Assembly (NCBI GenBank): GCA_964019415.1
Contig: OZ025872.1
Location: forward strand, 8,986,522 to 9,050,521
Reading direction: 5' to 3'
Source of the DNA: Ianthella basta
Taxonomy: Eukaryota > Porifera > Demospongiae > Verongiida > Ianthellidae
DNA: 64,000 nucleotides
How positions within the stretch are numbered: position 1 is the first letter of the stretch; each line of letters begins with the position of its first letter. A program made the translations under genes and the position numbers. Below the pieces are notes generated by a model, which did no database searches, had not been told where the DNA came from, and worked only from the letters and a program-made list of their open reading frames with translations. Below, piece after piece: positions 11,938 to 20,978 of the stretch.

Positions 11938-12294
11938 TCACCATTTGATTAATTTATGGTGATTATTGATGTGCCACACTTCATTTGGGTCAGTTACATA
12001 ATATGCCCTTCTCTTCACAACAAAGCTTCTCCTTCTAACTACTCCATTTGGATCGGTACAATGGATGTTCTCGCATAATTTAGCATGCTGCACACAGATG
12101 CCTTGCTCAAGCAAATGTCCTGCAACCATGATCTCACCGTCATTAGGATGATCGTGCTTTACTTTGCGCACAGCTGCATCTAACTGTGCTTTCCTGCACA
12201 TGCTCATCACATGACTGCATGTGACCACAGTGTGATCATTGTTTCCCTTAAGTATCAGTCGATATGTAATAAATATAGTATGGTGATTGCGCAA
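11938..12294 (-). pseudogene. Fragment of integrase-core-like transposon protein
   Basis: A 118-codon frame carries the pattern GHLLEQGI, then SxHCTDPxGVVRRR, then RRAYYVTDPNEVWHINNHHKL. I recognise this from integrase-core (DDE, rve-like) proteins of many invertebrate and fish transposons, where it leads into the first catalytic region (WHxDxxHKL). Here it ends at once after the HHKL block, so the catalytic domain is missing. It adjoins a dispersed repeat starting at 12287. Probably a dead relic; family assignment is from memory of the motif. Confidence 0.6.
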
Positions 12295-12880
12295 CTATAG
12301 GGAGTTAAGCATTGGCAGGTGGTCCTATATATGTGATATAGACCTGAAAAGAGGTCTGATATCACAATATCAAGCGTCTGATTGCGCAACAGGTCTGATA
12401 TCAATGAGAAATGTCATGAAACCAGAGCCAAATGTGTGTACGAAACAATATCAGGCGAAGCAGTCTTACCATTTCACTGTGGCCGTGACAATCAGTGCTG
12501 CGGAGGATCTTGACGCTCCAAGAAAAACGCGACTGCAAAAAATCGTCGCACTAAGGAAAGTCAGTTGGACAAGATACCAAAGTACATGCGTAAAGGGACA
12601 TATTCTAGGAACCGAGCACTGTGTCCGGCTCTGTTGCGCAAAACTATGGCGTGGAAGACACGCAGACACGGTCAGTTGAGCGACTTCTTCAGATGACTAA
12701 AAACAAAGTCCAGCTGGATATTGTCAAAAGCACCCAGATGTGATTAAAATTGCTCCTTCTAGTTCTGAGTCCGCATCGAAGTCAGTGTTCCGCCAGAAAA
12801 GAAGCGTTTCAAGATCCTTCATGCAGCACCCTGTCACGGTCACAACCAAAACTGCTGACTGTGCATTATTTTGAATTCGG
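12287..12880 (-). repeat. Dispersed ~590-bp element, copy A
   Basis: Homologous along its whole length, in opposite orientation, to 49471-50060. One end carries TTGCGCAACTATAGGGAG, the other GCACAGTCAGCAG. Internally a ~35-bp inverted pair (around 12478-12513 and 12808-12848) shares CCGTGACA and GTGCTGC. It looks like a non-autonomous DNA element; the 130-codon frame here has no support. Confidence 0.75.
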
Positions 12881-13145
12881 TTCCCTGTAACCTCATTGGT
12901 CAGCGTGCTGCCAAAAGGCGCGCAGTATTCTCATTGGTCAGCCCTGAAGCCTGTTGTGACGTCACGAAGGCGTCTACGGAATGCAATGGTACATGGTGCC
13001 GTAGCCCGTTCCCAGAAGGATCAGTGACGTAATGTAGGCACTTATCGAATGCAAATGGCATCGTCTCTGGAGAGGTCTGGCCTCAATATTGCTGCGGAAG
13101 GTTGAACCGTTCTTTCCTGTTGTGCACTCACCATACTATATAAAA
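12881..13145. other. No gene seen
   Basis: Unannotated spacer with two TGACGT-type motifs; nothing else recognised. Confidence 0.3.
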
Positions 13146-13264
13146 CATATAGTACGGTAGGTCGGTCTATAGCCTCTATATAGGACCTCTGCGCTCATAT
13201 TTACCTCGGCGCTTAGCGCCTCGGTCCTATATATTGGCTATAGACCTCCCTACTGTACTATATG
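13146..13264. repeat. Fold-back (palindromic) element 1
   Basis: Two ~40-bp arms (13146-13187, 13225-13264) are near-perfect reverse complements (TAGTACGGTAGG against CCTACTGTACTA, TCTATAGCC against GGCTATAGA). They enclose a CG-rich loop with GGCGCTTAGCGCC. Confidence 0.75.
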
Positions 13265-14384
13265 TATTACATATCAGTCGATATATAAGAAATATCAGTC
13301 AATATACAATAAATATTAGTCAATACAGTGCAAGTTACAATATACACCACTAATCTAAAGTAAATAATATAATATAATATAAATAAATAATTCCCAGGGA
13401 CGTTGGCGGCCCTCATGAACATGTGCTAGGTATGGCTTTGAAGTATGGGAGATTTGAAGACTTTTAAATGAGACGGAATTTTTAATTAAGTCTTCATTCT
13501 TCTACAAGCAGCCTGCAAAATGCTAATATAAATGCACATAGGAGAACACTTAATCTATGGTGCATTTATATTGATGCATAGTGGTATCTTGTATATTAAT
13601 GCAACTGGGCTCGTTGAGACATGAAACTTGGTGGACACGTCCAAGTGGTCCACCTTCCTATGTTATTAGCGGGATTTCTTAATTAGTCTCAAAATGGCCG
13701 ACATATGTGAGATGCTTTGACCAACATTCACCCGCACTCCGTTTCAGAGGCTATCCGCGGCCGTGTCATTTGGCAGCCATTTTCCCTTACTGCACAGTTG
13801 CTTCCGGCCGACATTTCCACGTTCGCTTGGCAATGAGAGCTAGCTGTCACTTCCGGTTCCACTCCACAATCATCCTGCATTCAAGGGTGTAGGTATAGTG
13901 CAGCTCTTTTGTGTGCATGTAGGGGCCGCCTGTGGTGTGGGTATCTACGTAGTTATAGCCAATATCCCTCCAGACAGTAAGTCAGAGTGGCAGCAAAATA
14001 CGATTGGGATTGTGGGAGTTACTCTGTGACCAAGCCAGTCTTGCCTACCACCACAATGTCGTGGATAAGTAATTTGGGGGGGGGGGGGGGCTACAGCCCC
14101 TAGCCCCCCTGTTCTGCTGTCCCAACCTATGGCACAGCTAACTCCGCAAAATGATAGGCTAGCCAAACAGAAGTAATATATCTTGCACCCACCCACCACA
14201 GCCTACCCTAAGGTTGCCCACCCAGCCACATCCCACAATGTGCTACACACCCTGCCATGCAGTCGGAGCACATTCCTTTGTTGCCACTGTTGTTTGAAAG
14301 CCATTCAAGTAGATCAGCCGTTGTGCCGCCCATGTGCAATTTGCATTCCATAAAAAGTCAAGAAACAAGGGTGCGTAAAAATGT
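13265..14384. other. No gene seen; poly-G tract
   Basis: Non-coding as far as can be judged. A homopolymeric G run lies at about 14071-14090, where assembly length may be unreliable. Confidence 0.4.
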
Positions 14385-15577
14385 TTTCTCCAAAAACAAG
14401 GGCAGATGTAGGGATGGTGCAGTGTGTACCTGGAAGGTATGGCAAAACCACCTGGCGGAAACACCATAGGAACAAGGAGGGCCGGTCCATGCAAAGTGGG
14501 GGGCCAGTCTGTCCACGCAAAACCCAGGCCATTAACATTTGCTGACTTTGAATACATTTGCACCATCCCTACATCTGGCAACATTTTGCCGTGCCTCCTA
14601 GCTACTACTGCACAACCAGTCCGGCTATTCAGCTTCCCTTTTGCACCTACAGGTATAGCTTTACAATTTACCCATCTCTCTGCTTTGCTGACTGTGCTCT
14701 ATCTTCCCTTTCCACAAGGTTTATCCCTGCAAATTGCTTGCTACCCAATCTACTTTGCTGTGCTCTAGGATCTAGAACCTCCTACTCTTCCAATTCATTG
14801 CGTGTTCCCATGTATCAGTTGCAGGCTCCATATTCTTTGGGTTAATTCCTCTCTTATGTAGCCATCTCACTCTGCCTGAGACCCCGCGGCAAACCACTAA
14901 GCTCAAATGCAGTGGCAATACTTACCATAGCTGTTCACTACATTGCTGCCTGCAAACCACCACACCCACTTTCATGCCCACACTATTTAGCTCTAGGCCA
15001 GCACAAACATTGTACACTTCACTGCCAATTTTTGTGAAGTTCAACCTTCATACACGTACATATACGTATATCCAGGTAGCTAGTGTCTTACAGGATATCA
15101 GAACACACCAGTACATATGCATGCACCACAGTGTACACCAGATTCTGCAATTGCTATATTGCTGTACAGCCTTTCCTCATCGGCGCTTTAGTCATGTACA
15201 TAGGTGTATGCATACATCTTGGTGATGTGTACATGGGAAGATGCATAGCTGGAATAGGCATGCAATCTTAATCGCCTTCATGTAGCAGCTCTTTAGCTTG
15301 TTATTGCACACTCACAATTGCATAACAATATGCAGGTGGAGAAATAGGGGATGGTAGCAAGACCACAAGCGCAGCAAGATGTTGCCAGATATAGGGATGG
15401 TGCAAATGTATTCAAGGTCAGCGAATGTTAATGGCCTGGGTTTTGCGTGGACAGATTGGACTCCCTCTTTGCATGGACCGGCCCTCCTTGTTCCTATGGT
15501 TATTCCGCCAGGTGGTTTTGCCATACCTTGCAGGTACACACTGCACCATCCCTACATCTGCCCTTGTTTTTGGAGAA
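14385..15577. mobile_element. Non-autonomous element with ~200-bp terminal inverted repeats
   Basis: The left arm (14385 to about 14595) and right arm (about 15365-15577) are inverted copies of each other, both ending TTCTCCAAAAACAAGGG. The interior (~770 bp) has no convincing protein. The two similar reading frames in the arms are simply the same repeat read twice. No transposase was found, so the superfamily is undetermined. Confidence 0.75.
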
Positions 15578-15750
15578 TAGAGACAGTGACGTCTCTATAA
15601 ATTATACGATGTGATATAGAGGGTGACGTCTACCTAGGCATTTAATAAGGAATACAAATGGTGTCGGCTGCTACTTGCCTGGCAGTTGAATAGAGACTTC
15701 GCGCTCACTAAGCTTCAGAATGACTGTACAATATAATGTATAACGCATAT
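15578..15750. other. Short spacer
   Basis: Nothing recognised; includes two GTGACGTCT motifs. Confidence 0.3.
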
Positions 15751-15866
15751 TAAGGAGGTTGATTGCGGGAAATATCAACCCTCAGGCTGTATATCAACCT
15801 CAGTGCTTCGCGTCTTGGTTGATATAAGCGCTCTCGGGTCGATATTTTTGCAATCAACCTACTTAC
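15751..15866. repeat. Fold-back (palindromic) element 2
   Basis: Arms of ~47 bp (AGGAGGTTGATTGC...ATATCAACC against its reverse complement) enclose a CG-rich loop. Same architecture as the element at 13146 but different arm sequence. Confidence 0.7.
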
Positions 15867-16976
15867 CATACATCATATATTATATATCATATATACATAA
15901 ATATCGGTTGATATAATTATACATATATTGCAAAAAGGAAGTGTTCAAATTTCCCTGAGTTTTTACACAAATGGCATTCCATATTGGTGTCGAGTTAAAG
16001 TACAAGATACAGAAACTGGTCGATAATTGGTTTCATACACTACAGCCTTCACATATATATAGCTACATGGTAGCTACCATTCAAAGGTTCAGCTAGGGCA
16101 CAGGTTCGCCTACCTGCAGCACCATGTGTGTCGGATGAACTACTGCTAGTACAGTATAAGAGTACTCACCAGTTGTAGAAGTGTTGGGCTGGGGCGCTAG
16201 GGAGGAAGAAGTGCAGAGGTGTTGGCTGCTACAGTCGGCCGTCGGGTGAGAAGGAGCGGAAAGTTGTAGCTAGCAGTTGGTAGTCGGTGGAGGAGGTGAG
16301 GCGCTAAGGAAGGAGGGAGGAGTATAGAGGTGTTGAGGAGGACGGTGAAAAGGGTAGAAACTAGGCAGTACCAATGAACGGGGTGTTGGAAAAACGGCAG
16401 TGGAGGAGCGAATACGACGAGGAGTCAGGTGGGTGTGGTGGAGTACTCGCGTGAGACCGTATAGAAGTGTGAGTGGGATTTGTTGGTCGCAGAGGAGGCG
16501 AGGCGTTAAGGTGTTCAGGGGAACGGCACCGATGATGACGGTGAACTGATTAGCGCAGACTTCGAGCGAGGCTGCTTGCTGCCAAATATTAACCGGGTGT
16601 TGGAAGGACGCAGTGTTTCCTCTGCCGAAGTGCGTGTGAGAAAGTGTCAGTTGGCTGTTCTGGTACAAGAGAGACTGGGCTGTCTGGTCTGTGGCTGGGA
16701 CACCATTAACAGGCGGTGGAGACTTAGAAAGCGTCACCTGCATGGAAGATGGGAAAGGTTTGTAGCTAACTGAGCAGGTAAGCAGCTAGAATTTACGGGG
16801 CTTAGCTAACTACGTACTTGACCGCCCGATAGCTGTAGCTAGATTTCCACTCTTCAACGCTTCCTAAACAGCTAAAAAGTCGCTCCACACAGGGGCGTAG
16901 CCAGGAATTTTATATGGGGTTTTCCTGTTTTGTTAGGCCTAATTATTATACAAACATACCGCCCTCATAAAGCTCA
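15867..16976. other. No gene assigned; imperfect GA-rich direct repeat
   Basis: Around 16185-16360 a ~115-bp unit (GGCGCTA.GGA.GGA, then AGAGGTGTTG) is repeated roughly twice. A 157-codon minus frame (16270-16743) crosses it; its Ser/Pro/Thr-rich product resembles nothing known to me and is probably not real. Confidence 0.35.
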
Positions 16977-17440
16977 ATGATGAACGTTTTCAACTACAGA
17001 CAGCGAACACTGATGATAATTATGCACGGCTTGACATTAGCGCCAAATAACTTTTGGGAGAGGTCAGAAAGGGCATTCTTTGATGTGCAGGTCTTCAACC
17101 CATTTGCCCCGTCTAACCTCAAACACCCACTAGAAAGCTGCTACTGCCTACATGAGATGGAGAAAGTAAGACAATATGACGAACGTGTCCACGAAGTTGA
17201 ACGTGGGAGCTTCACACCTCTGGTCTTTTCCACCTCCGGTGGCATGGGAAGACAAGCCACATGCAGTCTTCTTCAAACACCTTGCCTCCCTGCTCGCCAA
17301 AAAAAGGGACCAGCCCTACAGCCACGCAATTGGGTGGATCAGATGCCGCTTGGGATTCTCTCTCCTTCGATCCTCCATCACCTGCCTGAGGGGCACAAGG
17401 TCTATTGCTGGATTCGTCCCCAGCCCCACCTATATCCATT
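16977..17440 (+). pseudogene. DIRS-like retroelement protein fragment
   Basis: Two overlapping frames together give a block I recall from the region downstream of reverse transcriptase in many invertebrate retroelements: ERAFFDVQVFNPFAPSN, VERGSFTPLVFSTSGG, then LASLLAKKRDQPYS and IRCRLGFSLLRS. The frame changes near 17240, and a further shift is likely near 17040. No reverse transcriptase or recombinase lies beside it. Family placement is approximate. Confidence 0.6.
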
Positions 17441-17856
17441 ATCATGAGCAATGAAACACACTTTGACATTGTGCTTGACTTTATCCTTGATTTAGCTAAT
17501 CACATATACCCTTTAACAATATATTTACAATTAACTTTGACTTGACTATTGTTGTATTCTAAGCATGTAAGGCAGTGCGCATGTGTGCCTATGTATTTAT
17601 TATTTACTGTGTGATACTGTAAAAAAAACATATATATTGGAATACAACAATTCATGTCTAATCACCTGAAAGTGATTCTGAAAGCGATTCTGTACTGTCA
17701 TTCACAATGCATGGTGCCAGCTACAACTACAATTCATGTTACTTATAACTTACAAATGTTGAATATTATCAGTTCAAAGAAATCACAGTAGCAGAGCAAA
17801 CTGTATGTGTAGATAGAGTTATATCATTATACAGAATTTACTGACACAGGATCAGG
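17441..17856. promoter_or_regulatory. Upstream region of GPCR copy 5
   Basis: From about 17635 the sequence matches the upstream block of the other GPCRs (CAATTCATGTC, CTGAAAGTGATTC, CTACAACTACAATTCATG). Before that, nothing is recognised. Confidence 0.5.
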
Positions 17857-18831
17857 ATGGAGGGAGAATGTCTACTGGAATCTCTCCAATTCAAGTGATT
17901 CAACAAACGAAGCATCACTAGGTCCTGGGTTTACTGCCTTCATCATTGTTCTAGCACTGATTCTGGGAGTTATCTTCCCATTTGATGGCTTGGTGGCTAT
18001 CATGCTGTTACTATCAACACAATTACCCATCCCCATTCGAGGTCTACTCATAAATTTGCTGGTAGCAAATCTGGTCTCAGTAGTGATATTGTTTTGCTCA
18101 ACACTCAATTCCATAGCACTTTCTTTGAGTGACACAACACAGCCTTCACTGCCATTTTGTCGGTTCATCATCTGGGGCTACTCTGTTACACTTGAGGCTA
18201 GGTTACTTGGATTGATGGCAGTTTCAGTGACGGTGCTACAGATTGTTACAAGTGGTGTAGAAAAATCTGGGGCCAAGTGGTTGGTTCTGTGTTTGGCATT
18301 AACTTGGGTGATAGGCATCATCACAGGCATTAACATCATCATACCACCCATATATGGCGTTCAGTATGTTGGGGGAATGGCCTGCTTTCCTGCTAAAGGG
18401 GATCCTCAGTATGAAATTCTCAGTTTGACATATTTTATATTGTGGATAGTGATTGCGTGCTTTCTTCCTCTGCTGGTGTGTTTCTGCATCCCTTTGGCCA
18501 CACTGTGCTACATCAAACAACACACCATCACAGAAGAAGCTCAATACAAAAAGGTGTGGCCAAATTTGCTGCCTTCCTCATAATTGGGAATGTCATAAAT
18601 GTCCTGGGACAGGTTGTGCCCGCTGTTATAGCACTGTTGATATCAGACATTATTGGATGGTACCTCACTCACACCCTGTATGTACTGTCCCTCATTCCCA
18701 CTCCCATACTGATCATTGTGTTTCTGAAACCAGTTCGCAAGCAGATGGCTCGCATACTGTGCAAGTTGTGTCTGAAGGACAAAGACAGTGCTCCAGCCCA
18801 GCAAGTGAACATCCAGACATGGCAGTCTTAA
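17857..18831 (+). pseudogene. GPCR copy 5, two frameshifts
   Basis: Closest to copy 3. The ATG at 17857 leads after 13 codons into a stop because one extra base is present between about 17860 and 17868; the receptor frame is then open from TM1 to TM5. Near 18547-18554 one base is missing (compare TACAAGAAAGCAATGG with TACAAAAAGGTGTGG), and the TM6-TM7 half continues in another frame to 18831. Without both changes the gene would be full length with Asp 1.50, Asn 2.50 and TPILI. Both lie in short G or A runs, so sequencing or assembly error is possible, but as written it is a pseudogene. Confidence 0.8.
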
Positions 18832-19443
18832 CATATTCGCACTGGTTAAGTACATCTCTACGTACATGCACTTAACTAGTACCACGTTTATAATGCACCA
18901 TAGCTCTAGCTATAGCTGGCTGTAACATGAAGTAGGCAATTACTGTTGTATATGCTCACAATTACTATGTCTGATAATTGTTGACATGCTGATCTGTTTA
19001 AAATTTTGTACATTTGGGATTATAACAGGAAAATGTTAGATTTTGACAGTAACATATTAAGAACTAACCTACACATTAACAGATTTCTAGTCTTGTGTGC
19101 CAGCCCTTCCTGCCACGATTGCACAATAAGAGAAATAGGGAGGGGCTGGCGCGCAAGACTAACAATTACAATGGGATAGCCCCACTAGATGCATAGGCAG
19201 TGACCCATACAATTTGAAAGTTATACACTGCAAGCAGTATCAGAATTGAGCAATTCATGCATGTCTAAACAACTGAAAGTGATTCTGAAGTGCATGCATA
19301 TATACACCTATTTACAATGGTCCAGACTGCAACTATATTCAGCTTTAAAATATTGGATGTCATAGGTTCTCTATAGCATGGGACTATAACAGTGGAGCCA
19401 ACCGTGTATGAAGCGTTCTACAGAATTAGCTGACAGGATCAGA
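18832..19443. promoter_or_regulatory. Upstream region of GPCR copy 6
   Basis: Duplicate of 5366-5934, interrupted by a small inverted-repeat insert at 19089-19160 that is absent from the older location. Confidence 0.6.
19089..19160. mobile_element. Miniature inverted-repeat element, 72 bp
   Basis: AGTCTTGTGTGCCAGCCC at one end pairs with GGGCTGGCGCGCAAGACT, almost perfectly. It lies in an otherwise collinear duplicate, so it inserted after duplication. The ends resemble those of the element at 45511-45922. Confidence 0.7.
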
Positions 19444-20445
19444 ATGGAAACTACGTACTGGAATCTCACTAATTCAAGTAATGCCACTGACGAACTTCAC
19501 ACATCACTAGGTCCTGGATTTACTGCCTTCACCATCTTTCTATCTCTGGTTCTGGCAGTTATTATTGCTGTTGATGGTTTGATCACTATCATGCTGCTAC
19601 TATCAACATTGCTAACTGTACCAGTTCGGGTTCTACTGGTAAATTTGTTGGTAATATGTCTAATCTCAGCAGTGACAGCACTCTGCTCATTTCTACATAC
19701 AGTGGCACTCTCTCTGAGTGATACAGTACAGCCTTCACTACCTTTCTGTCGATTCAGCCTCTGGGCAGTTTATATTACCTCTGAAGCTAGGTTACTCGGG
19801 TTGGTGGCATTGTCAGTGACAGTGCAACGGATAGTTACAAGCGGCATGGGCAAGCTTGGGGCCAAGTGGCTGATTATGTGTTTGATAACAACTTGGTTGA
19901 TAGCTATATTCTCACGCATTGACATCATTATACCACCAATATATGGAGTTCAGTATGCTGGAAGGGTAGCCTGTTTCCCCATGAAGGAGAATCCCATTTA
20001 CAAGTATGAAGTTATTGAATTGACTTACTTTTTTGTGTGGATAGTCTTAGCTTGTTTCCTTCCTCTGATGGTATGTATCTGTGTGTTTATACACACACTT
20101 TGCTACATTAAACGACACACCATTTCAGAAGGCGCTCAGTACAAGAAAGCAATGGCCAAATTTGCAGCCTTCCTCATAACTGGGAATGTTGTAAATGTCC
20201 TCGGTCAGGTTGTGCCCGCTATTGTAACACTGTCAGTATCAGACGTTATTGGAGTGTACCTCGCCTATACCATGTATGTGTTATCCCTCATTCCCGCTCC
20301 CATACTGATCATGGTGTTTCTGAAACCAGTTCATAAGCAGCTAGCCCGCTTACTATGCAAGACATGTCTAAAGGACAAAGACAGTGCCCCAGTCCAGCAA
20401 GTGAGAATACAGTCGGGACATTCCAATTTAAACATAGCCGGCTAG
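19444..20445 (+). CDS. Rhodopsin-like seven-helix GPCR, copy 6 (intact)
   Basis: Intronless 333-residue receptor. The start METTYWNLTNSSNA is preferred over an in-frame ATG 36 bp upstream because it matches the paralogues. Seven helices are visible, with TM3 Cys (PFCRF), ECL2 Cys (RVACF), TM4 Trp (TWLIAI) and TM5 Pro (CFLPLMVC). Position 1.50 is Asp (VDGLITI) and 2.50 is Cys (LVICLI). DRY is replaced by TVQ, and TM7 reads IPAPILI. The first five helices match pseudogene copy 4, but TM6-TM7 match copy 2, suggesting gene conversion. A poly(A) signal AATAAA starts at 20460. Ligand unknown. Confidence 0.88.
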   Translation: METTYWNLTNSSNATDELHTSLGPGFTAFTIFLSLVLAVIIAVDGLITIMLLLSTLLTVPVRVLLVNLLVICLISAVTALCSFLHTVALSLSDTVQPSLPFCRFSLWAVYITSEARLLGLVALSVTVQRIVTSGMGKLGAKWLIMCLITTWLIAIFSRIDIIIPPIYGVQYAGRVACFPMKENPIYKYEVIELTYFFVWIVLACFLPLMVCICVFIHTLCYIKRHTISEGAQYKKAMAKFAAFLITGNVVNVLGQVVPAIVTLSVSDVIGVYLAYTMYVLSLIPAPILIMVFLKPVHKQLARLLCKTCLKDKDSAPVQQVRIQSGHSNLNIAG

Positions 20446-20978
20446 TCACATATACTTAGAATAAATAAATTCTATCTTTGTGTAGTGCTGTTATGCACAA
20501 TAGCTAGCTAGCTGGATGTAGCTAACGTAGCTATAGCTAAACCAACTTATATTTGATAAACATTGTGATTTATGTATGCATGTATGTATTACGGTACGCT
20601 TGTTTGTTTGTTTGTTTGCATCATTATGTACTCCTAGTTTGCATGTGTGTATTGCAAACAATGTATTGAATTTATGGTGATATGCTCAATTGAACATGTT
20701 GATTGCATCAGTAACGAGCTAGCTATCCGTGACGTCGTTGGCTAGTGCCAACTACCCAACCTGTTGTTGCCTTACAACAGTGAAGTGAAAATATATGGCA
20801 TCGCCTGTATACAGCGCGAATGGCACTGTATCGGGGCACAGTGCATGGTTTCAAGATTATAGAACGGAGTGCCAGTCACACGCATGCACGCGCATCGTGC
20901 ACGTGATCATGGACGTACGATGAGTAATCACGTGATATTGGTCGATCACGTTTATACGTACGTACCGGCTCAATCGAG
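20446..20978. other. Intergenic; probable promoter of the Grx-GAF gene
   Basis: No gene. Contains a short GTTT tandem repeat (about 20598-20618) and CACGTG/ACGTGATC motifs at 20898-20950 just ahead of the glutaredoxin start. Confidence 0.35.

Noticed and set aside
12287..12679. 130-codon plus frame
   Set aside because: Lies wholly inside the dispersed 590-bp repeat, and I see no matching protein in the other copy.
14243..15600. Two similar proteins (NVNGLGFAWTDW...) on opposite strands
   Set aside because: They are the two arms of one terminal inverted repeat read in the same sense; no domain, no start conservation.
16270..16743. 157-codon minus frame
   Set aside because: Low-complexity Pro/Ser/Thr product over an imperfect direct repeat; no recognisable domain or splice support.
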